The notes beneath the pieces are model-generated. The model did no database searches, was not told where the DNA came from, and saw only the letters and a list, made by a program, of their open reading frames with translations. Below are positions 22,706 through 34,546 of a stretch of 64,000 bases of DNA, one piece after another. Every line of letters begins with the position of its first letter. Positions within the stretch are counted from its first letter, which is position 1. A program made the translations under genes and the position numbers. Source of the stretch: Jaapia argillacea MUCL 33604 (Eukaryota; Basidiomycota; Agaricomycetes; Jaapiales; Jaapiaceae); NCBI GenBank assembly GCA_000697665.1, contig KL197712.1, forward strand, positions 443,412 through 507,411, read 5' to 3'.

Positions 22706-23199
22706 TTGAATAAATAGTAAGCCCTCTCATTTGGATTGTGCGGACACGATACGACTGAAGTCTCACCATTTGAACAGGATTTACGAGTCAGTGTATTGTC
22801 GAGATATTTGGGGTGGTCGTGACCCATCGCATGTATTACATCTCGTGTGTTTCTACCTTAAAAAACTAGAAATTGGGGGTGTAATGGTTACAATATGAGA
22901 AGAAGGGACTCTTATGGTTCTCACCGATGCCAATGACCTGCACAAACAATCATTCTCCCAAATTCAGAAGGGTGGCGTTAGCTAGAACAATTAAAATTTT
23001 CTGTTACGAACCCTTCAAGGGATGTATTAAACCCAAGTTGGTCGCGCAGTATACCCAGTTGACGGAGTCACTTCAAGTTTCAGCGGGTGCTGTCGAAAGT
23101 TTCTTTCCCAAATAGGAAGCATCAGAATTGGGTGGCGGTTGGTGAATGCTGCCACGACCCTTCAGCCCGTCCCCCCTATCCTTCTAGTTTCCTTAACAA

Positions 23200-24614
23200 A
23201 TGGAACCGCGCCGTACACGCATCTCCGAAGGGATTTTTGGGGCATCGAAAATCCAAGCCTTAGCTCCCTCACATCCGTTTACCTACCAGGAATGTCGGCG
23301 TCTTCCCCAAAGCCTTTCTCCCTTCACTCGAAGTCTGATAGTCAACTCCAGTTGGACGTCCTATTTCCATCATCGCTGGACATTCTCGAGGCTTCGAAGT
23401 CCCTTTTAAAATTTGAGACCAAGTACTGGAGAGGGAAAACTACCCTGGTTGATTTTCTCCAGCTGTACCCAGCCAATAGGTGAGACTCATCTGTACTGTG
23501 CCCGGATTTTGAAGTTCAAACGTTTCTCTAGCATACTAACTGCGTTGAGTCTTCCCCAATCGGACTCTGACGACGTGTGGTGCCTCGACCCGCGAGGAGT
23601 GCTCACCCTTCAAGTGTGTAAAGACACCTACGAAACCCTCGGCCTCGTCGGGACCAAGCTTCCATTCAAACTGAGAAGATCGCCGGAACAATATGGTATG
23701 TACATTCTCCTCATCAAGTTCCAAGGAATTATCGAATTTGTTTTCCCAACTTCCAAGTCATCCGGATACCTCTCAACGGTTTGGACGGGAAGGGAGTCAG
23801 AGTAAAGACAGCCTTAGAAGCTTGGGATGCTCGTAGGAACACAGGAGGAAGGGATGTTCTTTATTCCACATCCAAACCTGGTCAGTACGCAGTCTCACTA
23901 TCCTTGGTCAACGCTAATCGGTATCCCAGGTTTCACCGCCATAGAATCTCATGCTGTACACACAGCGTCGCCCCAGATCCGCACATTCTCCAACATACAC
24001 GTCCCAACTCCCTCCCTCTCTGCTACATTACGGCAATCAGATGATCCCAATGCTTGGAAAGAAGATATCTCAAGTTTATTCGAATGGATTGGTATGGCTT
24101 GTCTAGGAGCTCAAAGGTAAGACAGCCTCATTAGTCCCGCTGTAACACGTCCAATAATTCTGGATAGATTGAAGGCTAACGACTCCGTCGATCCTTACGT
24201 TGCGGTGTTCGAGCCACCAAGCGGTTCACGCGTTGGATCCGTGACCCATATCCAATGGAAGGGGTTTCTCTCGGTGGAATTTGCGCAATCGGTTCTTGAC
24301 CTTGCCAAGTATGCAGCCCATAATTCCAGTCCTCCAGAAACTCACAACGAAATAGATCTGCTATCTCGAAGTTGACCACTCCCGACCAATTCATCTCAAT
24401 AACATCTCACGCTTTCCCTACCTCTCCCGTTTCTTACCTCCCTCAAGCACCAAACAAGGAACCGCCTCTTCGAGTAGTGAGGGCAGACGCAGAAGACACT
24501 TGGAGCCTTATTCTTGCCCCGGATCCCAGTTGCGGCCAGCCTGAGAGCTCTGACAATAATTGGCGATGGTTGCTTGCCGAAAGTATTGGTCAATGGGACA
24601 TGCGCTGGGGATGA
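23200..24614 (+). CDS. RPP40: Ribonuclease P/MRP 40 kDa subunit, RPP40 family
   Basis: RPP40 is a protein subunit of nuclear RNase P/MRP, which process tRNA 5' ends and pre-rRNA. Seven exons (23200-23276, 23342-23479, 23532-23695, 23758-23880, 23930-24116, 24168-24308, 24356-24614) keep phase and give 362 aa, about the length of human RPP40. Diagnostic blocks: VWCLDPRGVLTLQVCKDTYE then TLGLVGTKLPF; LFEWIGMACLGAQRLK; and FISITSHAFPTSPVSY, which aligns with the FADSPVSW block of the animal protein. The start MEPRRTRISEGIFGASKIQA looks like the family N-terminus; its first intron uses a weaker GTTTAC donor and is the least certain junction. Other ATG-like starts upstream are in another frame. 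Confidence 0.75.
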
Positions 24615-24860
24615 CCGCCCGCTTTCATAAGCTGTGCGACGGCTCCGAAAATAACATAGTGCATATATGAACAATAATCAAAGGCTCCGCAAACTGGGCG
24701 CTGCTATCCTGCTCATGTAATAATTAGAGGCCCAACCCCGGGTCGTAACGAGAGAGCATGGTAGTGAAATGAACGGAATGATGAGCTCGGATAGTCAAGT
24801 GTTTGGTCTACGAAGCCTGCCTCCGCTCCTTTTTGTGGAAAATGGGCCGATTCACTGGGC

Positions 24861-25826
24861 TCAGGCGATGACGCGACGAACCCGGTTGCGGGAGGGAGTG
24901 ATGTGGGTGAGGGACATGCGGGCACTGGGGTTAGTGAGTGGACCGCTGTTGGCCGCGTGAATCAATCGGGTGGGAGACGTAGGGACAGCGATGGTTGGAG
25001 GAGTTGACCAGGAGTAAAGTCTGGGGGTCACGGTAGGAGGAGGGGAGGGTGCAATCAAGGGTGGAGGGGTGGAGGGCATGTGTGGCGCGTACATGTGAAT
25101 AGGTGGTGAACGATTGACGTGGACTGGGATGGGAGTGATATCGGAGGTCCGTGTTCGGACGGGTGAACCCACGGTCGTCACCCGTTCGCGTTCAACTCGA
25201 ATGACCCTTCGATCAGATTCTGCATCCGTACCGCGCGAGACGATGTTGTACATGTTCGCGTACTGGGATACCATCTCTCCAGGCTGAAGAACAACGCGAT
25301 CACGACCGCGATCGGGAGGGGTCGAAGGCCGATCGCGACTGGTAGCTTCCGTGTCCCTACGATACTGCCTGGACACTTCCTCCATCCAAGCGAGATCAAG
25401 ACCAGGGTCGGGTGTGGAGCGGTAGTAGAGTGGGTAGGCAATATTCCCCGCGTCGGTCTCCCCTACGACACCAACCATGGGACTATCTCGCCCACTATCA
25501 CTTCCTTCGCTGGATCCAGAGCTAATGGTCTCTTCGATAACAACTGGTGCCCGTCGAATAGGTGAAGGTGACCTTGACCTGCTCGCATCACTACCATCAT
25601 CCATCATTCCATCCCCCTCCCCACTGGTCCTCCTCCGAGTCTGCAAATCGCCAGGATTGACAAAAGCTTCGTAGACAGCATCATCTCTTTCGAAGAATTC
25701 GTCTGCATCAGGATCGAAGGCATTCCAGTGGGTCCATTTTTCGTAGCTAGGGTACAAGGGCTGGGGTTCTGCAGGGGTTATTATTGCAGGAGTGTCGTGA
25801 GGCTGAGAAAACAAGGGTCGGCCCAT
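24861..25826 (-). CDS. Unknown low-complexity protein
   Basis: A single uninterrupted 321-codon frame from an ATG at 25826, unusual here because most genes are cut by introns. The product is rich in Ser, Pro, Arg and Thr and looks largely disordered: SRSRSPSPIRRAP, EETISSGSSEGSDSGRDS, and a Pro-rich run near residues 255-280. An N-terminal aromatic and acidic stretch, YEKWTHWNAFDPDADEFFER, is the only part that looks folded or conserved. I see no catalytic motif, signal peptide or membrane segment. It is convergent with RPP40, with about 250 bases between the stops. Confidence 0.65.
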   Translation of the reverse strand: MGRPLFSQPHDTPAIITPAEPQPLYPSYEKWTHWNAFDPDADEFFERDDAVYEAFVNPGDLQTRRRTSGEGDGMMDDGSDASRSRSPSPIRRAPVVIEETISSGSSEGSDSGRDSPMVGVVGETDAGNIAYPLYYRSTPDPGLDLAWMEEVSRQYRRDTEATSRDRPSTPPDRGRDRVVLQPGEMVSQYANMYNIVSRGTDAESDRRVIRVERERVTTVGSPVRTRTSDITPIPVHVNRSPPIHMYAPHMPSTPPPLIAPSPPPTVTPRLYSWSTPPTIAVPTSPTRLIHAANSGPLTNPSARMSLTHITPSRNRVRRVIA

Positions 25827-25924
25827 TTTTGAGGAGGTATTAGGTATACAAGTAGCGAAAACGCTGAGAACTTTTGGGGGTATGAGGGAGAGAGGGTATT
25901 GAGCTACAAAAGCGAGAGGACGCG

Positions 25925-27642
25925 TTAAATTGTGGACGCGGTTGAAGTCGTGACGCGTTTGGCTGTGGCCTTGTAATTGTCCTCAATCCATGCGGAGTCA
26001 AAGCGGACTTTCATTTGTTCTCTCTCCTGACTTTCCACCCTGCCTTTGGCCAATTGCTTGTTCTGAACCTTCGTTTTTCTTGTTTGCTTCCTGCCCAGCT
26101 CATCTCCACGGGGACTTGCAACGGCAGGGTCTAAGGTCTTTGTAATCCACCGAGAGCCAAGCACGCATAGCCACGCCATCTCCTGTGTTCCCGAATCGCC
26201 ATCGGTACTGTTCCTTACTTTTTTTACAGCTTCAGCTCTTCTGGCTTCCCATGGCTCTGCAGCCCCACCACGACGACTATTTTTAACTTGATGTTAGATC
26301 CTTCCTTCAAAATCGGTCATTACCTTCCCCGTAACTCTAGGACCTCGCCTGATTGTCGGGTGTTTGTCAAGTTCAATATATCGTGACTGTACCATTGCTG
26401 CTCAAAAATAGCCCCATATGCCCTTGTGAGCTTCGAGTTGTAAAATCTCCTTGCTTTGTCGTAAATTCTGCGACTTGGCAACTTGACGACTCTGTCATCA
26501 GATGCGCAAGGATTTCGTGTGGCCAGACGGTGTGGTTTTCTGCCTCCTTGTTTTTTTCGGCTCTCGAGTAGCTGCGCGTTGTCTACCAAACTTGGTGGCG
26601 TATAGTTGCCTCTGTGCACAGCGACATCTTTCATCATGACAATCTAATCGGTCTCCGGAGAGCTTTTCAGAGCTCCGCTTTGGCTCGCTCACACTGTTCG
26701 GACACCTTACGATGGGCCATCGCGACGTCCACCACACACTGTGTTGGTAGGGATCCATCGGGCCGCAATCAAGCCCAAGCATGGAATATCGTCGTCCTCG
26801 GTACACCTGCCGTTAACAAGTTTGGGATCGCATGGGATATGTATGTTTCCGTTGATGTTCCTCGAGTAATTCCCTTCATGGCGCAACCCGAAGGCCATAC
26901 ACAGACCATTGCTCGTCGTTGAAGTTTGAAACAATCTAGATGACTTTGCAAACCGTGCAGATACAGAACACGTGCACTGTTGTCTGATACTACTCATTAT
27001 CACCTCTTCGCCGCCTCATGTGGCACATAGTTGATATTCTGAGAATCTTGCCGTTTGGTGGCATCGACGGACGCAGCGACGGCCCCCTTTGAAACTGTAG
27101 TTTGGGGCCCATGGCCTCTGAACTCATAGGCGGAACCGGTAAGTAGATTCAGTAGTACCCGCAGCATACATTTAACGAGCAAGAATTCACATGGCCTCAG
27201 ATTTTCCGAACATCGCGACCTCTGATATTCTACCTTCCCAACGGTTACTCTCCAAGAGTTTTTGTCTCGGCTGGATGTCATCAAGGTCCCATGAGCATGG
27301 TTCTCGATGCCTGTCACTCGAAACACCAAGTTATAGAACGACCGTTCTCCCCGTCGGATTCAAAAGGCATACCGGGCGGAGAAGTGAAGTAGCCGCATTT
27401 CACGATGCTCGCGCACTATATTCCAAAGACACTTGCCATCAACCTTTATAGAAGCCGTATGTGTTTTGCTGTCTTTCTGGAAGCTGTGCCTGGTGTGGGG
27501 AAGCAATGAAGAGCGGGAAGGGAAGGAAGGAAGCACGTACGTCCTCAGGTTGACCCATCTCAGGAACATCATCCGCTACGACCCCGTCACACTCTCTAAC
27601 ATCCACATGGTTGTCCCACGCACTGTGTCTTAGGCTTCCCAT
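25925..27642 (-). CDS. Unresolved minus-strand gene or genes, unknown product
   Basis: Several open minus-strand segments with plausible splice signals suggest one or two intron-rich genes, but I could not build one continuous model. Readable pieces: near 27540-27642, CDGVVADDVPEMGQPED followed after an intron by VDGKCLWNIVREHREMRLLH; near 26320-26637, RRIYDKARRFYNSKLTRAYG; and near 25925-26179 a basic stretch ending KVRFDSAWIEDNYKAT. No family is recognised. The span could equally be a decayed gene. Treat the outer coordinates as the extent of coding-like sequence, not as a CDS. Confidence 0.3.
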
Positions 27643-27932
27643 TTCGTCTGGTCATGGGCCTTTTAGGACGCTCCCGAACTTCTTGGAGTGAACGGACTGA
27701 ATCCGAGTAGGTCAGGAGTTCCTAATGTACCCTTGGGGACCTTCTCTCATCGCTGACATTTGCGCTGGCTTGAAGGCTCTCCTTCTCCAGCTTGGCTTGG
27801 CACCTCTTCGCATGACACTCATCGTGGGACGGTGATGTTGCCGACCAAGTATAAGAGAGCCCTCGGCAGACTGTCTATTTTCCAAGAGCTTGCTAGTTCT
27901 AGCACCTTGGTTAGAGTAATCACGACGTCACG

Positions 27933-29352
27933 ATGTACTTTTCTCGCGCCCTCACCCTTCTCGCATTTGCTCTCGGTGTTGCCGCCGCCCCAGTGGCCGA
28001 ACCAGATGTACAACTCGAGAAGAGGGGGATATCGACTTGTGCGCGTTTCGCCCTGTTTCTGGAACACTGGGCTAACTTCATCGCCTCCAGCCCTCTACAA
28101 CGACCTTGTTTGGTACTTCCAGTATGCCGCTTCTTCCTACAGCATCGTCTGCCTCTGGCCAAACGGAAATACGTTGGTCACTGGGGTGATTATCTTCATT
28201 CAATTTTGCCATATTGCCGGCGTATGTTGACTGGTTTTACTCTTCTGACCACAGTTCAATGACCTCATCACCGACACGAATGGATTCGTTGCAAGAGACG
28301 ACAATAAGAAGGAAATCATCGTCGCTTTACGCGGAAGGTGAAAACCATAATTTATCACTCGCCGACATGAATTGATTTACCCTTAAAGCTCATCTCTTAC
28401 TGATTTCCTTACCGATGCTGACCTCTTCCTGACCAACCTTCAAGCCCCCGGGTTGACAGCACCTGGTAACGAACTACCCTCTCCACCGTATCGCACACTA
28501 ACTCGACCACCTCTAGCCGGCGCCAAAGTCCATGACGGATTTTCGAACGCGTATGCTTCATAGCTTCAGGCTGAAAACATTGTACTGACATAGGTATCAT
28601 CCAGCTGGAATGCCGTAGCTTCAAATGTGATATCAATTGTCAAGGGGCAATTAAAGTCGTACCCAAAATACACCATTGTCACCACCGGCCATTCTTTGGG
28701 CGGTGCACTCTCATCACTCGCGGCAGTGACCTTGAAGGCAAATTTCCCTTCTACGTATGTTTTCAATCTTGTGCTCCGCATTTCCAAGTTGATTGAATTC
28801 GAACAAGGCCCATCCGGATGTACACTTATGGACAGCCTCGGACTGGAAACCCAATCTACGCCTCTTATGTCAATAGCCAGTTCGGTTCGAGCGCGTACAG
28901 AGGTACGTCCATATCTTCGCCTCAACATACTATATTTTGACGTCGTATCAAATAGTTGTTCACACTTACGATGGGTCAGAATGAACAGCTCAAAGTTTAG
29001 TACCAGGAGAGCTCACTCAGCCTTTAGCGTCCCAACCATGATACCCACATCTCTTGGATATCATCACCACGGTGAGCTGCGCATCTGCACCCAGCCTCTC
29101 CACCCAGACTCAAATTTGGAGATCAGGTGTCGAATACTGGCAAAATCCTGACCCAGCCTCTCCCTCGACCGTGAAAGCCTGTGACCCCAGCGGTGAAGAC
29201 CCAACTTGCTCCGACTCCATACCCTCCACTGGAATCAATCTGGCTCACACTTCAGTAAGTTATCAAAGTATTTGTCAGAAGCCCAATCGTCTGACACCGT
29301 TCCAACTGCAAAGTATTTTGGTATCCTTGCCATCACCCCCTTCTGCATTTGA
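27933..29352 (+). CDS. Secreted class 3 lipase / feruloyl esterase-like
   Basis: Alpha/beta-hydrolase of the fungal lipase_3 family, acting outside the cell on acylglycerols or related esters. The signal peptide is MYFSRALTLLAFALGVAAAP, followed by a propeptide with a Kex2-like KR (QLEKR). About eleven exons rebuild ALYNDLVWYFQYAASSYS-like sequence (TSLYNDLVWYFQ), VALRGSSSLTDFLTDADLF, the nucleophile elbow TTGHSLGGALSSLA, the Asp in VVHTYDGVPT and the catalytic His in SLGYHHHGVEYW, ending YFGILAITPFCI. One internal exon (about 28956-28974) is only 19 nt. The end of exon 2 near 28176 is ambiguous between two in-phase donors. The catalytic Ser, Asp and His are all present, so the enzyme should be active. 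Confidence 0.8.
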
Positions 29353-29999
29353 GGACACGAGTCGGTTCGGTGAATCATGACCCGTTTATTTGGATTCGGC
29401 TGTCACTTGTTATATCTTATTTGGGAAGGTACCTATCGCTGCTGTCATTGGGTGTGTTTTGCTCGTACTTTGCCGGCCGTTGGCGTTGAATGAAACCATG
29501 TTTCCGTTCTACGATGCCCAACCGACCAACCCGTGGACTCGGTGTTAAGTGTGCGGTAAAACACGGTTTGTAGAAGAGCACTATATCCCGAAGCCTCAAG
29601 GAAAGAGACTAGCCCCGTGTAAGTTAGAATTCGAACTTCACCGTTCTATTCCAAGACTTGCGGTATTTTATTACTTCTCGTACTCGGAGGGAATGGACAA
29701 CAAGACCATGACGATTGCAATAAAAGTATTTCTAAGGTTCTTCCAATCTACTTCTCATCCAACTAACGAACCCCATTCTTCTAAAGACGACGGCAAGCAA
29801 AAGGCGCGACGTCCCCCTGCCAAGGGCCAATTCCCTTCCAACAACAAATGCGGAACCAAAATGAGATGCATGTTGCAAAGGGGTATAGAGTAAGCGTGCG
29901 AATGACAGCACAAAATGGATGAGGGGATATTACAAAGTTAGTACAACTAACGGGAACGAGAACGAAAAATGCAAGGATTCAAGTTAACGACCGAGAGGT
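29353..29999. other. Intergenic, convergent 3' ends
   Basis: About 650 bases between the lipase stop and the ERG13 stop. Only short frames without recognisable content are present. The interval should hold two 3' UTRs. No repeats or RNA genes were seen. Confidence 0.5.
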
Positions 30000-31920
30000 T
30001 CATGCAACGGGAACGCGGCCGTATTTTCGTCGGTACCTGCTGTCGATGCTCTCGAGGTAGTAAGCACCAGGCCACATATTCTCGAGCAAGCCGGCCGGGG
30101 CGTAGGCAGCAGCGTTATGGTTGGCCTCTCGCAACTATCAAAGACGAAAATAAGTAGATGATCGAGGACATACAAGGCTCGAGACATACCTTGAGGGAAT
30201 CAATATACTCCTGGCAAGGAACAACCTTCATACTCGCCAACCGATTCAACAAATCCATCTTCCCCCGGATCTCCGAGGTATCGCCCTTCACTCGCAGCGC
30301 ATAGAAACTGCTCGCACAACCACTGCCATAGGCGAACATACTGATGCGCTTGCCCCTGAGATTTTCAGGCTCAACAGCAGAGATCAGGGATGCGAGACCA
30401 CCGTAGAGCGAGGCCGTATACATGTTGCCGCAACGTTTTGCGCAGTGCATGGAGGGGCCCACGCGGGAAGAATATGCTGACTTGGCATGCGCAACGAAGG
30501 TCTTCTCGATGTTCTTGTCGGTAAGAGATGCGGCAGGGGAAACGTCTAGCAGCGCTTGGTCGACGTTAGAGAACTGGGGCGATGAGGGGGAGGACAAGAA
30601 GTCGTTATAGAGCTAGCCCGACGTCAGCGACATGAAAGTATGGAAACGAGAGTATACACACCAGGCGGGCGTGTCCCTTCTGGACGAGCTTGCCATAGGG
30701 ACTGTGGAAGACGTGATAGTCGACATCGTCCAAGGCGAAGACCGACTTGGGGTCATGTGCCGACTTGCCATTGGCCTCACCGTTAGCATGGCCGTTGGCG
30801 TGTCCATTGGCGTGACCGTTAGTGTGTCCATTGGCATGACCGTTTGAATGACCATTGGTGTGGCCATTTGCGTGGCAGTGCAAGTGAGCGAGCTTCTTCG
30901 CCTTGGCAGTCTTCTCTCGGAAACGCGAGTAGGAGTTATCAAGAGCAGTCAGATACGTGGTGATGGAAAGTGGCCCGTCAACCTCAGGGTATTCAGAGTC
31001 GAGCTTGGGCTTGTAGAAATCGTAGGTATTGGCCATGTACGTGCCATGGATTGCTGCAGGAGGAATTCGGTTCAGTCACGGGATCATTGGTTTGGTCAGA
31101 TGATGAAAGACAAAGGCTGTCAATGCGGCGAACGCAGCGATAAACCCGCTTGGTGAAGATCCGAGGATCGGGGAACCGGCATACAATCTTCTGGCGAAAT
31201 GAAACTCACGTTCGAAGACAATTGGTGCCCCAGGACCAATCAACATGGCACAAGCACCGGCACCTCCAACAGGTCTCGCCCCTCCTTCGGCGTAGATGGC
31301 AATATCTCCGGCGAAGACAATTGCGTTTCTCCCATCCCATGAGCTGGACTCAATCCAGTTGATAGCGTTGAAGAGTGCTGCGGTCGAGCCATAGCAAGCG
31401 TTCTTAGAGTCGATACCCTCGATATCGGTGTTGCCGTGAGCAGCGAAGAGATCCATGAGGACGGTCTTCACAGATTTGCTCTTGTCAATGATGGTCTCGG
31501 TTCCAACGTCAAGACGGCCAATGGATTTGGGGTCGACGTTGTACTTTTCCATAAGTGAAGAAACAACTACGGTGGCGATGTCAAAAACGCGTAAAAATTG
31601 AAAAGAAAACGCGACATACCTGTCAGAGCGAAGGAGTTGATGTCTTCACGGTCATCTGTGCAAGCCATATACTCCTGGCCGAGACCAATGGTGTACTTGC
31701 CCTTCGCTACACCATCGAAAACCTCGAGGTCTTCCTCAGAGATACACTGCAACAACCGTTAGCACAATGCTGGTGTGAGAGACATAAACGCGATCGTACG
31801 CACCCTACGAGGGAAGTACATCTCCATGCCGAGGATACCAACATCCTTGGGACGCGGGTGGACGAAGGCGTCAGTGTCGACGTGACCATTGGCGTGAGCG
31901 GGGGTGACAGGGACAACCAT
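30000..31920 (-). CDS. ERG13: Hydroxymethylglutaryl-CoA synthase
   Basis: Condenses acetyl-CoA with acetoacetyl-CoA to HMG-CoA, the second step of the mevalonate and ergosterol pathway, in the cytosol. Six exons (31920-31804, 31746-31620, 31566-31210, 31053-30662, 30612-30190, 30134-30000) keep phase and give 516 aa. The catalytic triad is visible: Glu in [15 protein letters not shown], Cys in [16 protein letters not shown], and His in [19 protein letters not shown]. The N-terminus reads [20 protein letters not shown]. There is no membrane segment or targeting peptide. Intron 3 (31054-31209, 156 nt) is longer than the rest. An X-N-G-H repeat is inserted between the helix [15 protein letters not shown] and the catalytic His region; see the repeat entry. 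The identity is secure. Confidence 0.95.
30764..30871 (-). repeat. Nine-unit 12-nt coding repeat (X-N-G-H) inside ERG13
   Basis: Nine consecutive 12-nt units in frame encode [36 protein letters not shown]. Codon choice varies between units (GGC, GGT and GGA for Gly; CAC and CAT for His), so the array is not a fresh slippage product. The repeat lies in the loop before [14 protein letters not shown], away from the catalytic Glu and Cys. A single NGH also occurs at residues 11-13 of the protein. Seven His side chains in regular spacing could bind metal, but this is speculation. Confidence 0.85.
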
Positions 31921-33560
31921 GTTGGGTTTGAGGGGATGAGATGATGAAGGAGGGGAAGATTGAAGGATTGACAGACGGAACAACGAAGTTTTATAGGCGA
32001 TCCCGTAAAATGAGGAGAAAAATAAGATTGGAGAATTATGGTACGATGGGAAGCGCCGCGGTTCGGTCAAATCTGTCAAGGATTCTCCCTAGTCCTTTTC
32101 TGATTGGCTGATTATTCGCCCCCCCACCATTCCGTATCCGCTGCCCATGTCTTGCCTCTCCTCGAACTTTCATTGTTGCCCTCCACATTACCTCAATTTC
32201 ATGTCTGACTTTCCAATTGTCTTGCCAACGGCCTCCTCCGCCTTTGTTGTCTCGTTTTATTGTCGGTTGACGAAAGTGGTGTATGCTCGCTTCAATCTAA
32301 AGGTACCTAATCTCTACGTTATCAACCCCCGTTTTCGCTACGGATCCCATGCCCAGATTGCACCAGCACTCTGCAGCGAGACGAATTGTGTCAAGGTCAC
32401 CCTCTGAAACAAACGCCGTCGCACCCACACCTGTCCACTTGGACCACACCCTCAAACCAGCCTAAGGACTTTGTCGCTTCTTGCTTCCCCTAGCTATGCC
32501 TCTTGGTGAACGCACCTTTCTCAGGAGGGTCTGAGAATATGTCTCACCTATCTTCATCGTCTGATTTTGAACCAGGTGAATTTTTGGCCAACTCCCAAAA
32601 CACCTCCTTCTATTTACGGCATCTGAAGTCACCATAGAGGCTCAAACTCAGGCCATTATTTCCAACGTTGTCGCATGTCTACGGAATTCTGGGGTTATTT
32701 ACCTCATCAGCGATCTTGGTAGCAAGTCATGGTACAATGTGTGTGGGTCCGCTGCTGACAACCGATACCGGTACTTGAGCCACGATCTCGGCGAATAAGC
32801 CAGTCGTCCTCTTCCTGACCAGGCGACGACCCTACTTGACCCGTCATCTCCGCCCACCCGGGAATTCCACTGGATGTGTTGACGGTACGAGTAAAGGAAC
32901 ACAACCGTCTGGCTCTATCCCCATCTGAATCCTCATTCTCATCGAACAATAAGTCCCCTAGTCTGCAATGCCATATGCTGCGCATTACCTGGCAGAGGTC
33001 AAACCCAAGACACTGACAATCACTTCACACAAAAGACAAGGAAGTCTATTTTGACTTTAGTCGATGTCGAATCAGACGGATCCTCCAAAGTGCAGTACTC
33101 TTTTGTTTCCGTTCGATCGATCGGGCAAGGTGCGAGGCTACGAGTCTTCCGAGGAGGACGTGACTGCTACCGAACAATTGACGCGCATACATTGTAACAA
33201 TCGAAAGGCAACATTACTTGGGGACCTAAGTTGGGAGACAACATAAGGTTAACCGGAAAGAATACAATAATGCTTAAGACAATGAAGACGCGAGTTAATT
33301 CTACGGAAGGGGAGAGGCAAACCCGAATAGGTCCGAAATGAACAATCTGAGGATGAAAGGTCATTCGGAAAGCCATGGGCGTAGTTGGACGTTAATTTCC
33401 AGCCTGAGCATATGGATGAGCATCCGAGTCCGTTGAGCAACACCAGCGCCCTTCCTCGACGATACATAGGAACAGATGATAGAACTCACAACATCAACGG
33501 ATTCCGCGCGAGGATCCTGACAAATACGTCTCAAGGACAAAACGTAGTCCGTTTCGCAAT
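31921..33560. other. ERG13 promoter and gap without a recognised gene
   Basis: About 1.6 kb upstream of ERG13 and downstream of BTB copy 8. Minus-strand frames at 32699-32985 (including DLLFDENEDSDGDRARRL) and plus-strand frames at 32147-32407 have no recognisable content or splice chain. The first few hundred bases should include the ERG13 promoter; I did not find a convincing sterol-regulatory element by eye. Confidence 0.4.
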
Positions 33561-34546
33561 CTAAACGAAATCAAACTCAACGTCATGCTAAGAGCGAATG
33601 AGATCCTCAGCGAACATACATGCCAAGTAGATTTCTCCACCCACCGACCAAGAGATTCACTTCCCCGTTCCAAATCCCCCAGCGCAATAGGTTCACAAAC
33701 CTCACATCTCGCAGCTATCACAAACGACGGTCGGAGGAATTCGAAGCCAGCCACAGCCAATCTGTGTGGCCGTTCTCGAAGTGAAGACGAAGCACGCCCC
33801 ACAAAGTCATCCCACCAGGACTTAGAGGGGCACCCACCGCCTTGCGTATCACAAGGACACTTCTCGGAACCCACAAAGGCATACCGTCTTTTCGCCCTCA
33901 ATCGCCACACCTTAACAACATGGTCGACTACCAACTGTGAGGACTCGTCGTGATAAGTGAGAAGCCGATGATAGGACGCGGTTTGGGTGGAATCCGTGAG
34001 GCGCAAACGGTCTTTGGGAAACGGATGGGACAAAGCTCCTTGAGCTGCAAGCTTCGCCTGCTTTTCTTGCCGAAAAAAGCAGGCAAAGGCAAACACATCA
34101 AGGGGCGACGTCTCCACGAACTGCGGCAGAACTTGCACCATTAACATCCTCTCCAGATCCCGCAACCCATACCTCCTAGCCGCCTCCCAGAGCAACCACG
34201 TATCCATTGGGTTGCTCGGCGGGATGAACCAGCCTGGGTAACAGTAGCTTAAGAGGCTACCCAAGGTTCTGCTGGTTTCAACCAGCTCTACGAAATCCGC
34301 CACCACTGATAGGTTGGGCCCATGGATGCGGATCAGGTCTCGAAGAACGGGAGACGCGATTGCGAGAATTGTGCTGTGGACAGGGAAGTCCACTTGATCG
34401 GAGGATCGAACGATGATATCAAATGCTTCACTAGGACGGAAGAGATCCTCGTAGGGAAGGAGGCGAGAGGTTTTGGCCTGCGCTGTAGGGGTCATGGGAG
34501 GCGAAATCATTTGAAGTAAAGATTCATACATGCTGCCAGGATACAT
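33561..34546 (-). CDS. BTB/POZ domain protein, isolated copy 8
   Basis: Starts MYPGSMYESLLQM at 34546. The BTB core reads FDIIVRSSDQVDFPVHSTIL then AIASPVLRDLIRIHG. The C-terminal half keeps CEVC (AARCEVCEPIALGDLE) and a displaced Cys cluster KCPCDTQGGGC. The probable last exon, 33587-33561, ends in VEFDFV, like the VELEILF tail of copy 1. The donor of the terminal intron is uncertain: position 33619 would give only 32 nt, position 33640 gives 53 nt, and both keep phase. It lies 15 kb from the nearest other copy and is the most diverged, but is on the same strand. Confidence 0.8.

Noticed and set aside
27054-27330. Minus-strand frame of 109 codons as a stand-alone gene
   Set aside because: It starts within a spliced segment, has no recognisable domain, and is better treated as part of the unresolved 25925-27642 region.
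30764-30871. Regular 12-nt array that could be mistaken for a CRISPR or satellite repeat
   Set aside because: It is in frame inside ERG13, varies at synonymous positions and has no spacers.
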